NCBI RefSeq assembly: GCF_016894385.1
Contig: NZ_CP069811.1
Coordinates: forward strand, 410,501 to 474,500
Origin: Cupriavidus oxalaticus
GTDB lineage: Bacteria > Pseudomonadota > Gammaproteobacteria > Burkholderiales > Burkholderiaceae
Reading direction: 5' to 3'
DNA: 64,000 bases
In this document: piece by piece, positions 43,719-52,426 of the stretch
Layout: each line of letters starts with the position of its first letter
How positions within the stretch are numbered: position 1 is the stretch's first letter
Translations under genes and position numbers: made by a program
The notes under the pieces: generated by a model
Seen by the model: only the letters and a program-made list of their open reading frames with translations
Database searches by the model: none
Told to the model about the DNA's origin: nothing

Positions 43719-44024
43719 ATGAATAAAAAACAAAAGAATGCTGATCCATCACGTACGGCCTCGTTCAACATCGGGATGCTATTGGCGATACCGGCAATTG
43801 CAGTCTCCATTTTCTATGGATCGATGTCGCATGAATTTAGTTTGTCTTTTATTATGATATCGTTTATTAGTGGATTTGCGACGGTGCTTTTTCTGTTCCG
43901 CGCAGTAAGCAAACGCAATTATTCGATTCCGCTACTACTGATTGGTATGGTTGTAGCAGCAGCATTGGTGGTCTTCTTGTACATCAATCTTGCATTTCGT
44001 GATGCCTGGCACTCGGTACGATAG
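43719..44024 (+). CDS. small AT-rich three-helix membrane protein
   Basis: A 101-residue protein with three predicted membrane helices (about residues 17-37, 40-60, 68-92) after a polar Lys-rich start. It lies 32 bp after the lipoprotein gene. The local GC is far below the window average. It has no family I recognise; the context suggests it belongs to the effector/immunity module. Confidence 0.6.
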   Translation: MNKKQKNADPSRTASFNIGMLLAIPAIAVSIFYGSMSHEFSLSFIMISFISGFATVLFLFRAVSKRNYSIPLLLIGMVVAAALVVFLYINLAFRDAWHSVR

Positions 44025-44111
44025 TTCTGTCCCATCCAGCAGATGGCCGCCAAGACGACAGGCGTGCGGCGGCGCTAGACCAGGCAAGTTTGAAGCTGCT
44101 CCACCAGGAAC

Positions 44112-44190
44112 CCGTCAAGGAAACACCTTCTTCATGGTCGGCGGGCGAAGACGCAGAGGCCGGCTTGCATGGAGGTCATTTGGCTATCGG
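44112..44190 (+). pseudogene. degenerate duplicate of metallophosphoesterase 3' segment
   Basis: The stretch encoding GNTFFMVGG (about 44115-44150) closely resembles GNTFFMVVG of the effector gene at about 41880-41910. Roughly 36 of 46 aligned bases agree by eye, and the similarity fades into non-coding DNA. It has no start codon and no open frame of useful length. It looks like a scar of a second effector copy. Confidence 0.4.
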
Positions 44191-44208
44191 TCGTTGCAGG
44201 CTACTCTC

Positions 44209-45150
44209 TCAGCCAGCGACCTTTGCCCGCTCCCCAAACTCACTGAACTTCTCCTCCATGAACTCCACAAACAACCGGAGCCGCGACGACAGCTGATGCC
44301 GCTGGTGATAGACCGCGTAGATGTCGGCCTCCGGCGTGGCGTACTGCGGCAACACCTGCACCAGCCGTCCGCTGCGCAGGAATCGCTCGATATCCCATTC
44401 GGCTCGCATCAAAATGCCATGGCCTTCCAGCGCCCAGTTGACCGCGATCTCGCCGTCGTTGGTGGTCAGGTTGCCGCGCACGCGCACGGTTTCGGTACGC
44501 GCCTTGGCCCCCTTGCCGGTGGTCAGGCGCCACACGCCATAGGCGTCGCTGCCTTGCCGGATGCCGATGCAGTTGTGGCGGCGCAGGTCGGCCAGCGTGT
44601 TGGGGATGCCGTGGTCGCGCAGGTACCTGGGCGAAGCGCATAGCAGGCGCCGGTTGGGCGCCAGCTTGCGCGCCACGATGCGCGCATCGGGCGGCTGGCC
44701 GAAGCGGATGCAGACGTCGAACGCGTCTTCGTTCAGCGGCGGCGGGTCGGCCGACAGCTGCAGCTGCACGTCGACTTCGGGATAGGCCGTGACGTACTCG
44801 GAAATCACCGGCGCCACGTGCATGCGGCCGAACCCCAGCGTGGCATTGACGCGCAGCAGGCCGCTCGGCCTGCCCTTGGAACGCGTCAGCAGTTGGTTTA
44901 GATCCTCGATCTCGCTCAGGATGCGCCGCGCGTGCTCCAGGTAGACCTCGCCCTCGGGCGTCAGGCTCATGCGCCGGGTGGTGCGCGTGACCAGCGGCAT
45001 GCCGATGCGCGCCTCCATCTGTGCCAGCCGCTTGCTGACCGCCGCGGTGGTGATGCCAAGATCGCGCGCGGCCGCGCTCAGGCTGCCGGCGGTGGCCACC
45101 GACGTGAAAAAGCCCAGTTCCGACGGCTGGATCCCTGCGGACGATGCCAT
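44209..45150 (-). CDS. LysR-family regulator, DmlR-like
   Basis: A 313-residue LysR regulator of the CrgA/DmlR branch: LGFFTSVATAGSLSAAARDLGITTAAVSKRLAQMEARIG, then TRTTRRMSLTPEGEVYLEHARRIL, and an effector domain. It is divergent from the tartrate/D-malate dehydrogenase gene (122-bp gap), the same arrangement as dmlR-dmlA, so control by malate or tartrate is likely. Confidence 0.9.
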   Translation of the reverse strand: MASSAGIQPSELGFFTSVATAGSLSAAARDLGITTAAVSKRLAQMEARIGMPLVTRTTRRMSLTPEGEVYLEHARRILSEIEDLNQLLTRSKGRPSGLLRVNATLGFGRMHVAPVISEYVTAYPEVDVQLQLSADPPPLNEDAFDVCIRFGQPPDARIVARKLAPNRRLLCASPRYLRDHGIPNTLADLRRHNCIGIRQGSDAYGVWRLTTGKGAKARTETVRVRGNLTTNDGEIAVNWALEGHGILMRAEWDIERFLRSGRLVQVLPQYATPEADIYAVYHQRHQLSSRLRLFVEFMEEKFSEFGERAKVAG

Positions 45151-45272
45151 GCCAGCTTTAATCTCAGGTTAAGAATGGTTTAACTCTACAAGCGATCCAA
45201 AACCTTGTCCACGGCCCAGAATCCGTTCCACGCAATCGCGCATACACGCGGATTCTGACCAGGAGACAAGAG

Positions 45273-46358
45273 ATGAAGACCTACCGCATCGCGACCATCC
45301 CCGGCGATGGCATCGGCAAGGAAGTGGTACCCGCGGGCCGCCAGGTGATGGAAGCGCTGGCCGCCGCCGGTGCCGATTTCCGCTTCGAGTTCGAAGACTT
45401 CGACTGGGGCGGCGACTACTACCGTCAGCACGGCGTGATGATGCCCGCCGATGGCCTGGACGCGCTGCGCGACAAGGATGCGATCCTGTTCGGCTCGGCC
45501 GGCGACCCGCATATCCCCGACCACATCACGCTGTGGGGCCTGCGCCTGAAGATCTGCCAGGGCTTCGACCAGTACGCCAACGTGCGCCCGACCCGCATCC
45601 TGCCGGGCATCGACGCGCCGCTCAAGCGCTGCGCGCCGGAAGACCTGAGCTGGGTGATCGTGCGCGAGAACTCGGAGGGCGAATACGCGGGCGTGGGCGG
45701 CCGCGTGCACCAGGGCCATCCGATCGAGGCCGCCACCGATGTCAGCATGATGACCCGCGTCGGCGTCGAACGCATCCTGCGCTTCGCCTTCAAGCTGGCG
45801 CAATCGCGTCCGCGCAAGCAGCTGACGGTGATCACCAAGTCCAACGCGCAGCGCCACGCCATGGTGATGTGGGACGAGGTCGCGGTGCAGGTGGCCAAGG
45901 ATTTCCCGGACGTCACCTGGGACAAGGAACTGGTCGATGCCGCTACCGCGCGCATGGTCAACCGCCCGAAGTCGCTCGACACCATCGTTGCCACCAACCT
46001 GCACGCCGATATCCTCAGCGACCTCGCCGCGGCGCTGGCCGGCAGCCTGGGCATCGCCCCGACCGGCAATATCGACCCGGAACGCCGCTATCCGTCGATG
46101 TTCGAGCCGATCCATGGTTCTGCCTTCGACATCATGGGCAAGGGCCTGGCCAATCCGGTCGGCACGTTCTGGTCGGTGGTCATGCTGCTGGAGCACCTGG
46201 GCGAGCACGCCGCGGCCCAGCGTGTGATGGAGGCGGTCGAGGCGGTTACCGCCAATCCCGCGCTGCATACCGGCGACCTGGGTGGCAAGGCCACCACCGC
46301 GCAGGTGACGCAAGCCGTGTGCGAACTGCTGACTGGCAAGCAGGTCAAGGCCGCCTGA
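45273..46358 (+). CDS. tartrate/D-malate dehydrogenase (decarboxylating)
   Basis: A 361-residue member of the isocitrate/isopropylmalate dehydrogenase family. It begins YRIATIPGDGIGKEVVPAGRQVMEAL, with the family substrate and metal sites VRENSEGEYAGVGG, TKSNAQRHAMVMWDEV and NLHADILSDLAAALAGSLG. The HGSAFDIMGKGLANPVGTFWS stretch is typical of TtuC/DmlA. It should oxidise and decarboxylate D-malate or tartrate with NAD. A collapsed glycerate kinase follows, which in tartrate loci acts on the product. Confidence 0.93.
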   Translation: MKTYRIATIPGDGIGKEVVPAGRQVMEALAAAGADFRFEFEDFDWGGDYYRQHGVMMPADGLDALRDKDAILFGSAGDPHIPDHITLWGLRLKICQGFDQYANVRPTRILPGIDAPLKRCAPEDLSWVIVRENSEGEYAGVGGRVHQGHPIEAATDVSMMTRVGVERILRFAFKLAQSRPRKQLTVITKSNAQRHAMVMWDEVAVQVAKDFPDVTWDKELVDAATARMVNRPKSLDTIVATNLHADILSDLAAALAGSLGIAPTGNIDPERRYPSMFEPIHGSAFDIMGKGLANPVGTFWSVVMLLEHLGEHAAAQRVMEAVEAVTANPALHTGDLGGKATTAQVTQAVCELLTGKQVKAA

Positions 46359-46411
46359 GCTGGCACGCAGCGTTCAGGCACCAGCGCGTCAGCCACTAGC
46401 TGCAAGCGGTC

Positions 46412-46708
46412 GTGAACGCTCCCTTCTCCCGCACGCTGGCGCGCCACCTGCTCACACCGCCGCGCGGCCGCACCATCGTCATCGGTGCCGGCAAGGCCGC
46501 GGCGGCCATGGCCGCAGCGCTGGAAGCGGCGTGGCCTGGACATCAGGAAGCGCTGCAAGGACCGGTGGTCACGCGCTACGGCTACGCGGTGCCTTGCTCG
46601 CGCATCGAGATCGTCGAAGCCGCGCCGGCCTGAACCCGCAGGACGCGCTGGCCGCCAACGACGGTCCCGTCAATGACTGTCGCGCGATCGTGCTGACGCG
46701 CGCTGCCG
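46412..46708 (+). pseudogene. glycerate 2-kinase (ttuD-like) with internal deletion
   Basis: The N-terminal 70 codons match glycerate 2-kinase/hydroxypyruvate reductase TtuD: PPRGRTIVIGAGKAAAAMA, then GPVVTRYGYAVPCSRIEIVEA. After EAAPA the frame stops; in another frame at about 46633-46705 comes DALAANDGPVNDCRAIVLT, which matches the extreme C-terminus of that family. About 300 residues between are missing, so an internal deletion has fused the two ends. Confidence 0.75.
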
Positions 46709-46815
46709 GCAGCAAAGCGCTGCGACAGCTGCGACAGCTGTGCCAGCGGCCGAAGCAGCAACCGACAGACAAGCCATGAAGGCTTGCTGAAAAACCATCA
46801 GACAGGAGACAAGAC

Positions 46816-47802
46816 ATGCGTGCAACTGGCATTCTGCGCCGCGTATCGGCATTGACCCTGGCCGCTGCCGGCTTCGCCCTCAGCGGTGGCGCCATGGCGC
46901 AAGCCTGGCCGGCCAAGCCAATCACCCTGGTCGTGCCGTTCCCTTCGGGCGGCACCACCGACGTGCTGGCGCGCGCGCTGGGCGACCAGCTTTCCAGGAG
47001 CCTCGGCCAGCCGGTGATCGTCGAGAACCGCCCCGGCGCCGGCGCCACGGTCGGCGCCGACTATGTCGCCAAGAACAAGCCGGACGGCTACACGCTGCTG
47101 ATGGGCGCGGTGCACCACACCATCGCCACCAGCGTGTACAAGAAGCTGCCGTACAGCTTCGAGAAAGACCTCGCGCCGGTGGCCCCGGTGGCGATGGTGC
47201 CCAATGTGCTGGTGGTCAACGCGGCGAAGACCCCGGCGGAGAATGTCAGCGAGCTGGTGGCGCTGGCCAAGCGCGCCTCGCCCGAGTTCGCCTATGGCTC
47301 CAACGGCAACGGCACCGCGCAGCACCTGATCGGCACGCAGTTCCAGGCCGCCACCGGCGCGCCGCTGCTGCACGTGCCTTACAAGGGCAGCGGTCCGCTG
47401 ACGACCGACCTGCTGGGCGGGCAGGTGACCATGTCGTTCGACACGCTGACGCCCGTGCTGCAGCACATCAAGTCGGGCAAGCTGCGCGCGCTGGCGGTGA
47501 CCACGGCGAAGCGTTCGAGCGTGCTGCCGGACGTGCCCACGCTGGAAGAAGCCGGCCTGAAGGGTTTCGACATCGGCACGTGGTTCGGCGTGATGGCGCC
47601 GGTCGCCACGCCGGAGCCGGTCGTGACGCGCCTCAACGCCGAGATCGTCAGGATCGTGAGATCGCCGGACTTCCAGCAGCGCATGCAGGCCATCGGCGCC
47701 GAGCCGATGACCAGCACGCCGAAGGAATTCGCGCGCCGCATCCAGGACGAGACGGTGAAGTTCGCGAAGCTGGTGAAGGACGGGAAGGTGACGATCGAGT
47801 GA
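46816..47802 (+). CDS. Bug/TctC-family solute-binding protein
   Basis: A 328-residue periplasmic binding protein with a signal peptide ending GAMAQA and the Bug start WPAKPITLVVPFPSGGTTDVLAR. HVPYKGSGPLTTDLLGG and the C-terminal ALPDVPT-like VLPDVPTLEEAGL are intact. It lies downstream of the tartrate dehydrogenase and kinase remnant, so a dicarboxylate such as tartrate or malate is a plausible ligand. Confidence 0.92.
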   Translation: MRATGILRRVSALTLAAAGFALSGGAMAQAWPAKPITLVVPFPSGGTTDVLARALGDQLSRSLGQPVIVENRPGAGATVGADYVAKNKPDGYTLLMGAVHHTIATSVYKKLPYSFEKDLAPVAPVAMVPNVLVVNAAKTPAENVSELVALAKRASPEFAYGSNGNGTAQHLIGTQFQAATGAPLLHVPYKGSGPLTTDLLGGQVTMSFDTLTPVLQHIKSGKLRALAVTTAKRSSVLPDVPTLEEAGLKGFDIGTWFGVMAPVATPEPVVTRLNAEIVRIVRSPDFQQRMQAIGAEPMTSTPKEFARRIQDETVKFAKLVKDGKVTIE

Positions 47803-47849
47803 GCCCGGATTCATCACTAGTAGACCGAACATCACTGCTGGTTTGCTCC

Positions 47850-47877
47850 CCTCTCCCGCAAGCGGGAGAGGGAGCAC
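47850..47877. repeat. REP-like hairpin between convergent Bug genes
   Basis: CCCTCTCCCGC/GCGGGAGAGGG repeats the palindrome found twice at 32071-32192 and once at about 62251. It sits between two convergent Bug genes and may terminate both. Confidence 0.65.
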
Positions 47878-47906
47878 ACAGTTGGTTGGTCACGGCAGAC
47901 GCCAGC

Positions 47907-48896
47907 TCAATCCGGCTTGATCTGCGCCCTCGCGATGATCGGCTTCCAGCGCTGCTGCTCCTGCGCGATAAAGCGCGCGAACTCCTGCGGCGTATTGCCT
48001 ACCACGATGGCCGCATCGGCGCTCAGGCGCTCGACCGAGCTGGCACTCTTTACCGCCTTGATGGTCGCATCCGCCAGCTTGTCCGCCGCCGGTTGCGGCA
48101 GCGTCGCGGGCGCAAGCAGCCCATACCACTGCGTCATTTCGAAGCCGGGATAGCCCTGCTCGGCCACGGTGGGCACATCCGGCAGCTGCGGAATGCGCTG
48201 CGTGGTGCCGGTGGCGATGCAGCGCACCTTGCCGGTCTTGATGAACTGCAGGATCGCCGGCGCGCCCACGGAGGCCGCTTCCAGCCGCCCGGACAGCAGG
48301 TCGGTGATCTGCGGGCCGCTGCCGCGGTATGGCACGTGCGTGATGAAGGTGCCGGTCGCCGCCTTCAGGTATTCGAAAGCCAGGTGCCCGGCGCTGCCGT
48401 TGCCGGCCGAGCCGTAGTTGAGCTTGCCCGGCTTGCTCTTGGCCAGCGCCACGAATTCCTTCAGGTTCTTCGCCGGCACGTCGGGATGCACCACGTACAG
48501 GCTCGGCACCTTGGACAGCAGCGAGATCGGGCGGAAGTCCTTGACCGGATCGTAGGGCAGCCTGGGGAAGATGTACGGATTGACCGCCAGCGTGCCGATG
48601 TGGCCGAGGATCAGCGTATGGTTGTCTTCTGCGCGCGCCACTTCGCCCATGGCGATATTGCCGGCGGCGCCCGGCTTGTTTTCCACGAACACCGACACGC
48701 CCAGCAGCTTGGTCAGTTCCGCCGCGGTGGAGCGCGCGACGATTTCCGAGCTGCCGCCCGGCGCGAACGGCACCACCAGCCGGACCGGCTTGGCCGGCCA
48801 CGCCTGGGCGCGGGCTGGCGTGGGGAAGAGGGCGCCGGCGCCAAGTGCCGCGGTGGCTTGCAGCAGCTGGCGCCGGGTGGGGTTGATGCGGGTCAT
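47907..48896 (-). CDS. Bug/TctC-family solute-binding protein
   Basis: A 329-residue binding protein. The signal sequence TRRQLLQATAALGAGALFPTPARA has a twin-Arg-like RRQLL start, suggesting Tat export. The mature part opens WPAKPVRLVVPFAPGGSSEIVAR. It follows a second Bug gene on the same strand by 54 bp; both may belong to the regulon of the GntR gene upstream. Confidence 0.9.
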   Translation of the reverse strand: MTRINPTRRQLLQATAALGAGALFPTPARAQAWPAKPVRLVVPFAPGGSSEIVARSTAAELTKLLGVSVFVENKPGAAGNIAMGEVARAEDNHTLILGHIGTLAVNPYIFPRLPYDPVKDFRPISLLSKVPSLYVVHPDVPAKNLKEFVALAKSKPGKLNYGSAGNGSAGHLAFEYLKAATGTFITHVPYRGSGPQITDLLSGRLEAASVGAPAILQFIKTGKVRCIATGTTQRIPQLPDVPTVAEQGYPGFEMTQWYGLLAPATLPQPAADKLADATIKAVKSASSVERLSADAAIVVGNTPQEFARFIAQEQQRWKPIIARAQIKPD

Positions 48897-48950
48897 GTGA
48901 GTCTCCGTGAATGTCTCAGCTGTTGTCGCGCAGGAAGCATTTGCCCGCGA

Positions 48951-49955
48951 TCATTCGGGCTTGACGTTGCCGTCCCTGATCACCCTGGCCCACAGCCGGG
49001 CCTGGCCGTCGATGAACTGCTGCGCCTGTGCCGGCGGCGCGGCCACCACCTCGCCGCCCAGCTCGGCCACGCGCTGCCGTGTCTCGGGGCTGTGCATGAC
49101 CTTCTGCAACGCCTCGGCAAACTTGGCGACGATCGGCTCGGGCGTGGCCGCCGGCAGGAAGGCCGCGTTCCATTCATAGACTTCATAGCCGGGCACGCCG
49201 GCCTCCTGCATCGTCGGCACGCCCGGCAGCGCGTTGGTGCGCTGGTGGCTGGTGACCGCCAGCGGCTTGAGCTTGCCGGCCTTGATGTGCTGCAGGCTCG
49301 ATGCAACGTTGGCGAAGAACAGCGGCACCTGCCCGGCGATGACATCGGTCATGGCCGGGCCGCCGCCCTTGTAAGGCACGTGCAGCAGGTCCACCCCCGC
49401 GCGCTGCTCGAACAGCACGCCCGCCAGGTGCTGCGCCGAGCCATTGCCGGACGAGGCAAACGCCACCGAACCAGGGTTCTGCTTCGCCATCGCCAGCACG
49501 TCGCCGACCCTGGTGGCCGGGAAGCTGGCCGTCGAGACCAGCACGTTGGGATAGCGCGCCAGCACGCCAACGGGCTTGAACGCCTTGGCCGGATCGTAGG
49601 GCAGCCTGGCATAGAGGCTGGGATTCACGGCGTAGGAAGAGGCATCGACCATCACCGTGTAGCCGTCCGGCGCCGCCTTGGCGACATAGGCCGCGCCGAT
49701 CTGGCCGCCGGCGCCGGGGCGGTTCTCCACCACCACCGACTGGCCGAGTTCGCGGCCGAGTCCCGGCGCGATCAGCCTTGCCATCAGGTCGGCGCCGCCG
49801 CCTGGCGGATACGTGACCACGATGGTGATGGGCCGCGACGGCCATGTGGCCGCGCTCTCGGCGGCTTGCGCCGGCGCAGGTTGCAGCAGTGGCAGCAGTG
49901 GCAGCAGGATGGCGGCGGCGCCAATGGCCGCGGCCATCGCCTTGATGGAATGCAT
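48951..49955 (-). CDS. Bug/TctC-family solute-binding protein
   Basis: A 334-residue binding protein with a Sec signal peptide (residues about 1-31, LLPLLPLLQPAPAQA) and the Bug start WPSRPITIVVTYPPGGGADLMAR. The ATG at 49955 follows GAGGAGACC. It lies just downstream of the HutC-type GntR gene on the same strand. Confidence 0.92.
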   Translation of the reverse strand: MHSIKAMAAAIGAAAILLPLLPLLQPAPAQAAESAATWPSRPITIVVTYPPGGGADLMARLIAPGLGRELGQSVVVENRPGAGGQIGAAYVAKAAPDGYTVMVDASSYAVNPSLYARLPYDPAKAFKPVGVLARYPNVLVSTASFPATRVGDVLAMAKQNPGSVAFASSGNGSAQHLAGVLFEQRAGVDLLHVPYKGGGPAMTDVIAGQVPLFFANVASSLQHIKAGKLKPLAVTSHQRTNALPGVPTMQEAGVPGYEVYEWNAAFLPAATPEPIVAKFAEALQKVMHSPETRQRVAELGGEVVAAPPAQAQQFIDGQARLWARVIRDGNVKPE

Positions 49956-50004
49956 GAAACGGTCTCCTCGGATGCGGATCGGTATCGAATGACTAGCGGA
50001 CGGG

Positions 50005-50754
50005 CTAGCGGATGTCCGCGGTATAGCGAAAAGCGAAGGCATCGCCCCGGGTCAGCCGGTATTCGATGCAGGTGCCGCGCAGGTCGAAGGCGTGCCGGGT
50101 CACCACCGCGCACGGGTGCGCATCCGGCAGTTCCAGCAAATCCGCCTCGTCATGCGCCAGCGTGCGGAAGGTGACCTCGTCGACCGCGCGATGCACGGTG
50201 ATGCCGCACTGGCTGCCGAGCAGCGGATACAGCAGGTCGCCCCATTCCCATACCGGCAGTTGCTGCAGCGCTTCGCAACGCGGCAGCGGCAGCCAGATCG
50301 ATTCCAGCAGGCGCGGCTTGTCGTCCAGCCAGCGGCGGCGCGTGATCGCCAGGCCGCGCGCTCCGGATGGCAGCCCGAAGCGTTCCGCCATGGCCTTGTC
50401 CAGCCGCACGGCGCGGCACGACAGGATTTCCGAGCGCGGCACCGCGGTGGCGCCGTCGGCGCCGCCGAAGCGGAAGAAGCGCATCAGGCTGGCGCCGCTC
50501 AGGCCCTTGCGCACAAAGGTGCCCCGGCCCTGCACGCGTTCCAGCAGTCCTTCCTGCACCAGCACGGCGATCGCCTGCCGGATCGTCCCCAGCGCGATGC
50601 CGAACTCCTTGGCCAAGGCGCCCTCGGCGGGAATTGCCTCGCCCGGCGGCCAGTCGCCGGAAACAATGCGCGCCTGGAGCTGCGCGGCGATCTGGCCATA
50701 CCGGCTCAGGCCGGCCGCGCTGGTGATTTTTTGAAGCAGGTCAATGTCTGCCAT
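50005..50754 (-). CDS. GntR-family regulator, HutC/UTRA type
   Basis: A 249-residue regulator. The winged HTH is YGQIAAQLQARIVSGDWPPGEAIPAEGALAKEFGIALGTIRQAIAVLVQEGLLERVQGRGTFV pattern, followed by a UTRA effector domain (RRWLDDKPRLLESIWLP, CIEYRLTRGDAFAFRY). It is divergent from the amidohydrolase gene. A perfect palindrome lies in the gap, probably its operator. Confidence 0.92.
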   Translation of the reverse strand: MADIDLLQKITSAAGLSRYGQIAAQLQARIVSGDWPPGEAIPAEGALAKEFGIALGTIRQAIAVLVQEGLLERVQGRGTFVRKGLSGASLMRFFRFGGADGATAVPRSEILSCRAVRLDKAMAERFGLPSGARGLAITRRRWLDDKPRLLESIWLPLPRCEALQQLPVWEWGDLLYPLLGSQCGITVHRAVDEVTFRTLAHDEADLLELPDAHPCAVVTRHAFDLRGTCIEYRLTRGDAFAFRYTADIR

Positions 50755-50797
50755 CGGGTTGTCCGTCGGTCTGGAGCCGTGCTAAATTGTTATTTAT

Positions 50798-50811
50798 GTC
50801 CTCTAGAGGAC
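50798..50811. promoter_or_regulatory. palindromic operator GTCCTCTAGAGGAC
   Basis: A perfect 14-bp inverted repeat in the 122-bp gap between the divergent GntR and amidohydrolase genes, next to an AT-rich TTGTTATTTAT stretch. HutC-type GntR proteins bind such palindromes, often called GTxTAxAC-like, so it is a likely operator for both genes. Confidence 0.6.
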
Positions 50812-50876
50812 TAGAATACTGACGCGGGCTTGCTTCCCCTATCCGGGATTACCCGCGGACACAGCAGGGCAGACAG

Positions 50877-51737
50877 ATGAATCAACCCGCAACGCCGGTG
50901 GTGGACTGCCACTTCCATATCTTCGATGCCGGCCCGGCAGCGCCCGCCGCCCGTTATCGGCCCCCGTATGCCGCCTCGCTGCACGAGTGGCAGCGCCTGG
51001 CCGGAGGGCTTGGCGACCCGTTCGGGGTGGTGGTGCAGACCAGCTTCCTCGGCACCGACAACGCCGCGCTGCTGGCGGCGCTGCGCACCATGCCGGCGCG
51101 GCTGCGCGGCGTCGCGGTGGTCGATCCCGGCGTATCCGATGCGGCGTTGCGCGAGTTGGACGACGCGGGCGTGCGCGGCATCCGGCTGAACCTCTATCGC
51201 GATCCCGGCTGGCGGCGCATCGGCACAGCGCCGTGGCGCGCATTGTTCGCGCGTATCGCTGCGCTGGGCTGGCACGTCGAACTCCATACCGACAACGGCG
51301 ACGGCAGCACGGTGCTGGCCGCGCTGGATGCCGAGCTGGATGCCGCGCTGAGCGAAGGCGACATGCCGGTGGTGCTGGACCATTTTGGCAGGCCGGGCGC
51401 AGCGGGCGTGGCGGACCCGGTGTTCAGCGTCGCCGCGGCGGTGCGCGAGCGTCGGCAGGTGTGGGTCAAATGCAGCGCCCCATACCGGCTGGTGGCGCCG
51501 GGGGCGTGGCGCGAACTGGCGCAGCGGTGGCTGGAAGTGGTTGGTGCCGATCGGCTGCTGTGGGGCAGCGACTGGCCGTGGACCAATCATGAAGCTGCCG
51601 AACGGGCAGGGGAATGCAGTGAACTCAGCGGCTGGCCTGGCACCGCGCCGGCGGATGCTTCGCTGAATGAAGCGCTGCGCTGGCGCAATGCCGCGGCGTT
51701 GTATGGGTTTGCGATCGCGCCGGGGGCGGCGGATTAA
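50877..51737 (+). CDS. amidohydrolase-2 family protein (PDC lactonase-like)
   Basis: A 286-residue TIM-barrel hydrolase of the amidohydrolase-2 family. The first metal/active motif is VVDCHFHIFDAG (HxH), later GWHVELHTDNGD, VVLDHFGRPG and LLWGSDWPW (Asp). This matches 2-pyrone-4,6-dicarboxylate lactonase-like enzymes, which hydrolyse cyclic dicarboxylate esters. The neighbouring Bug genes suggest a carboxylate catabolic unit. Confidence 0.88.
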   Translation: MNQPATPVVDCHFHIFDAGPAAPAARYRPPYAASLHEWQRLAGGLGDPFGVVVQTSFLGTDNAALLAALRTMPARLRGVAVVDPGVSDAALRELDDAGVRGIRLNLYRDPGWRRIGTAPWRALFARIAALGWHVELHTDNGDGSTVLAALDAELDAALSEGDMPVVLDHFGRPGAAGVADPVFSVAAAVRERRQVWVKCSAPYRLVAPGAWRELAQRWLEVVGADRLLWGSDWPWTNHEAAERAGECSELSGWPGTAPADASLNEALRWRNAAALYGFAIAPGAAD

Positions 51738-52426
51738 CTTGCCGCCTTGCGCGGCTTGCTGCGGGTGGTCTTCTTCGCGCTCGTGGCCCGCACCGCTTCG
51801 TTCTCTGCCGGGGCACCGCCGCGATGCAGCTGTTCCAGCCATGCCATCGCCTCGACATACGAAAAGAACTGCTCCAGGTAGCCCGGCGACAGCTCGTGCA
51901 TCAGCGTCAGCGCACGATGCACGAGGTGGTCGGAATTGAGCGGCCCGGCATTGCCCGGCAACTGCGCCTGCGACTGCCGCAACTGGCGGCTCACGCTGAC
52001 GCGCGACCACGTGTCGCGGAAATAGTCGACCAGTTCCGGCGCGGGCTCGGGACGCACGGCGCGCACCGGCGCAGAGGCGCGCGGCGCAGAGGCGCCTGGT
52101 GCAGAGTCGATCCCCGCGGCGCGCGTATTGGCCTTGATATAGCTGACCAGGCCGGCAAGCATGCCGGCCGCTTCCGCGGTTGCATCCTGTGCCGTTGCCG
52201 CAGCGGCTTCGCGCCCCGCAGCATCTTGCGCGATGGCTTCGCGATAACTGTCGACCAGCGCCGCCAGCCGCGCATCCAGCATCTGTCGCACCGCGCCGTC
52301 ATGGCTGGCCGAACGCCGTGCCAGCGCTTCGATCAGCCGGAAGCGCACCGGGTCGACGCCGGCGGCATCGCTGTCGCGCCAGGCGTCGAGCTGCGCGCGC
52401 GCGCTTGCGGCCACGTCTTCAGCCAC
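51734..52426 (-). CDS. DUF2894 protein of motor-like operon
   Basis: A 230-residue soluble, Ala-rich protein with a Lys/Arg-rich C-terminus (SAKKTTRSKPRKAAS). The pattern, ALARRSASHDGAVRQMLDARL and DYFRDTWSRVSVSRQLRQSQAQLPGNAGPLNSDHLVHRAL, is that of DUF2894. It is the last gene of the leftward operon and overlaps the OmpA-type gene by 8 bp and the convergent amidohydrolase by 4 bp. Its role is unknown. Confidence 0.8.
   Translation of the reverse strand: MAEDVAASARAQLDAWRDSDAAGVDPVRFRLIEALARRSASHDGAVRQMLDARLAALVDSYREAIAQDAAGREAAAATAQDATAEAAGMLAGLVSYIKANTRAAGIDSAPGASAPRASAPVRAVRPEPAPELVDYFRDTWSRVSVSRQLRQSQAQLPGNAGPLNSDHLVHRALTLMHELSPGYLEQFFSYVEAMAWLEQLHRGGAPAENEAVRATSAKKTTRSKPRKAAS

Noticed and set aside
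47580..50174. An 864-residue open frame on the plus strand across 47.6-50.2 kb
   Set aside because: It runs antisense to two clear Bug genes and has Arg/Ala/Gly-rich composition typical of a shadow frame.
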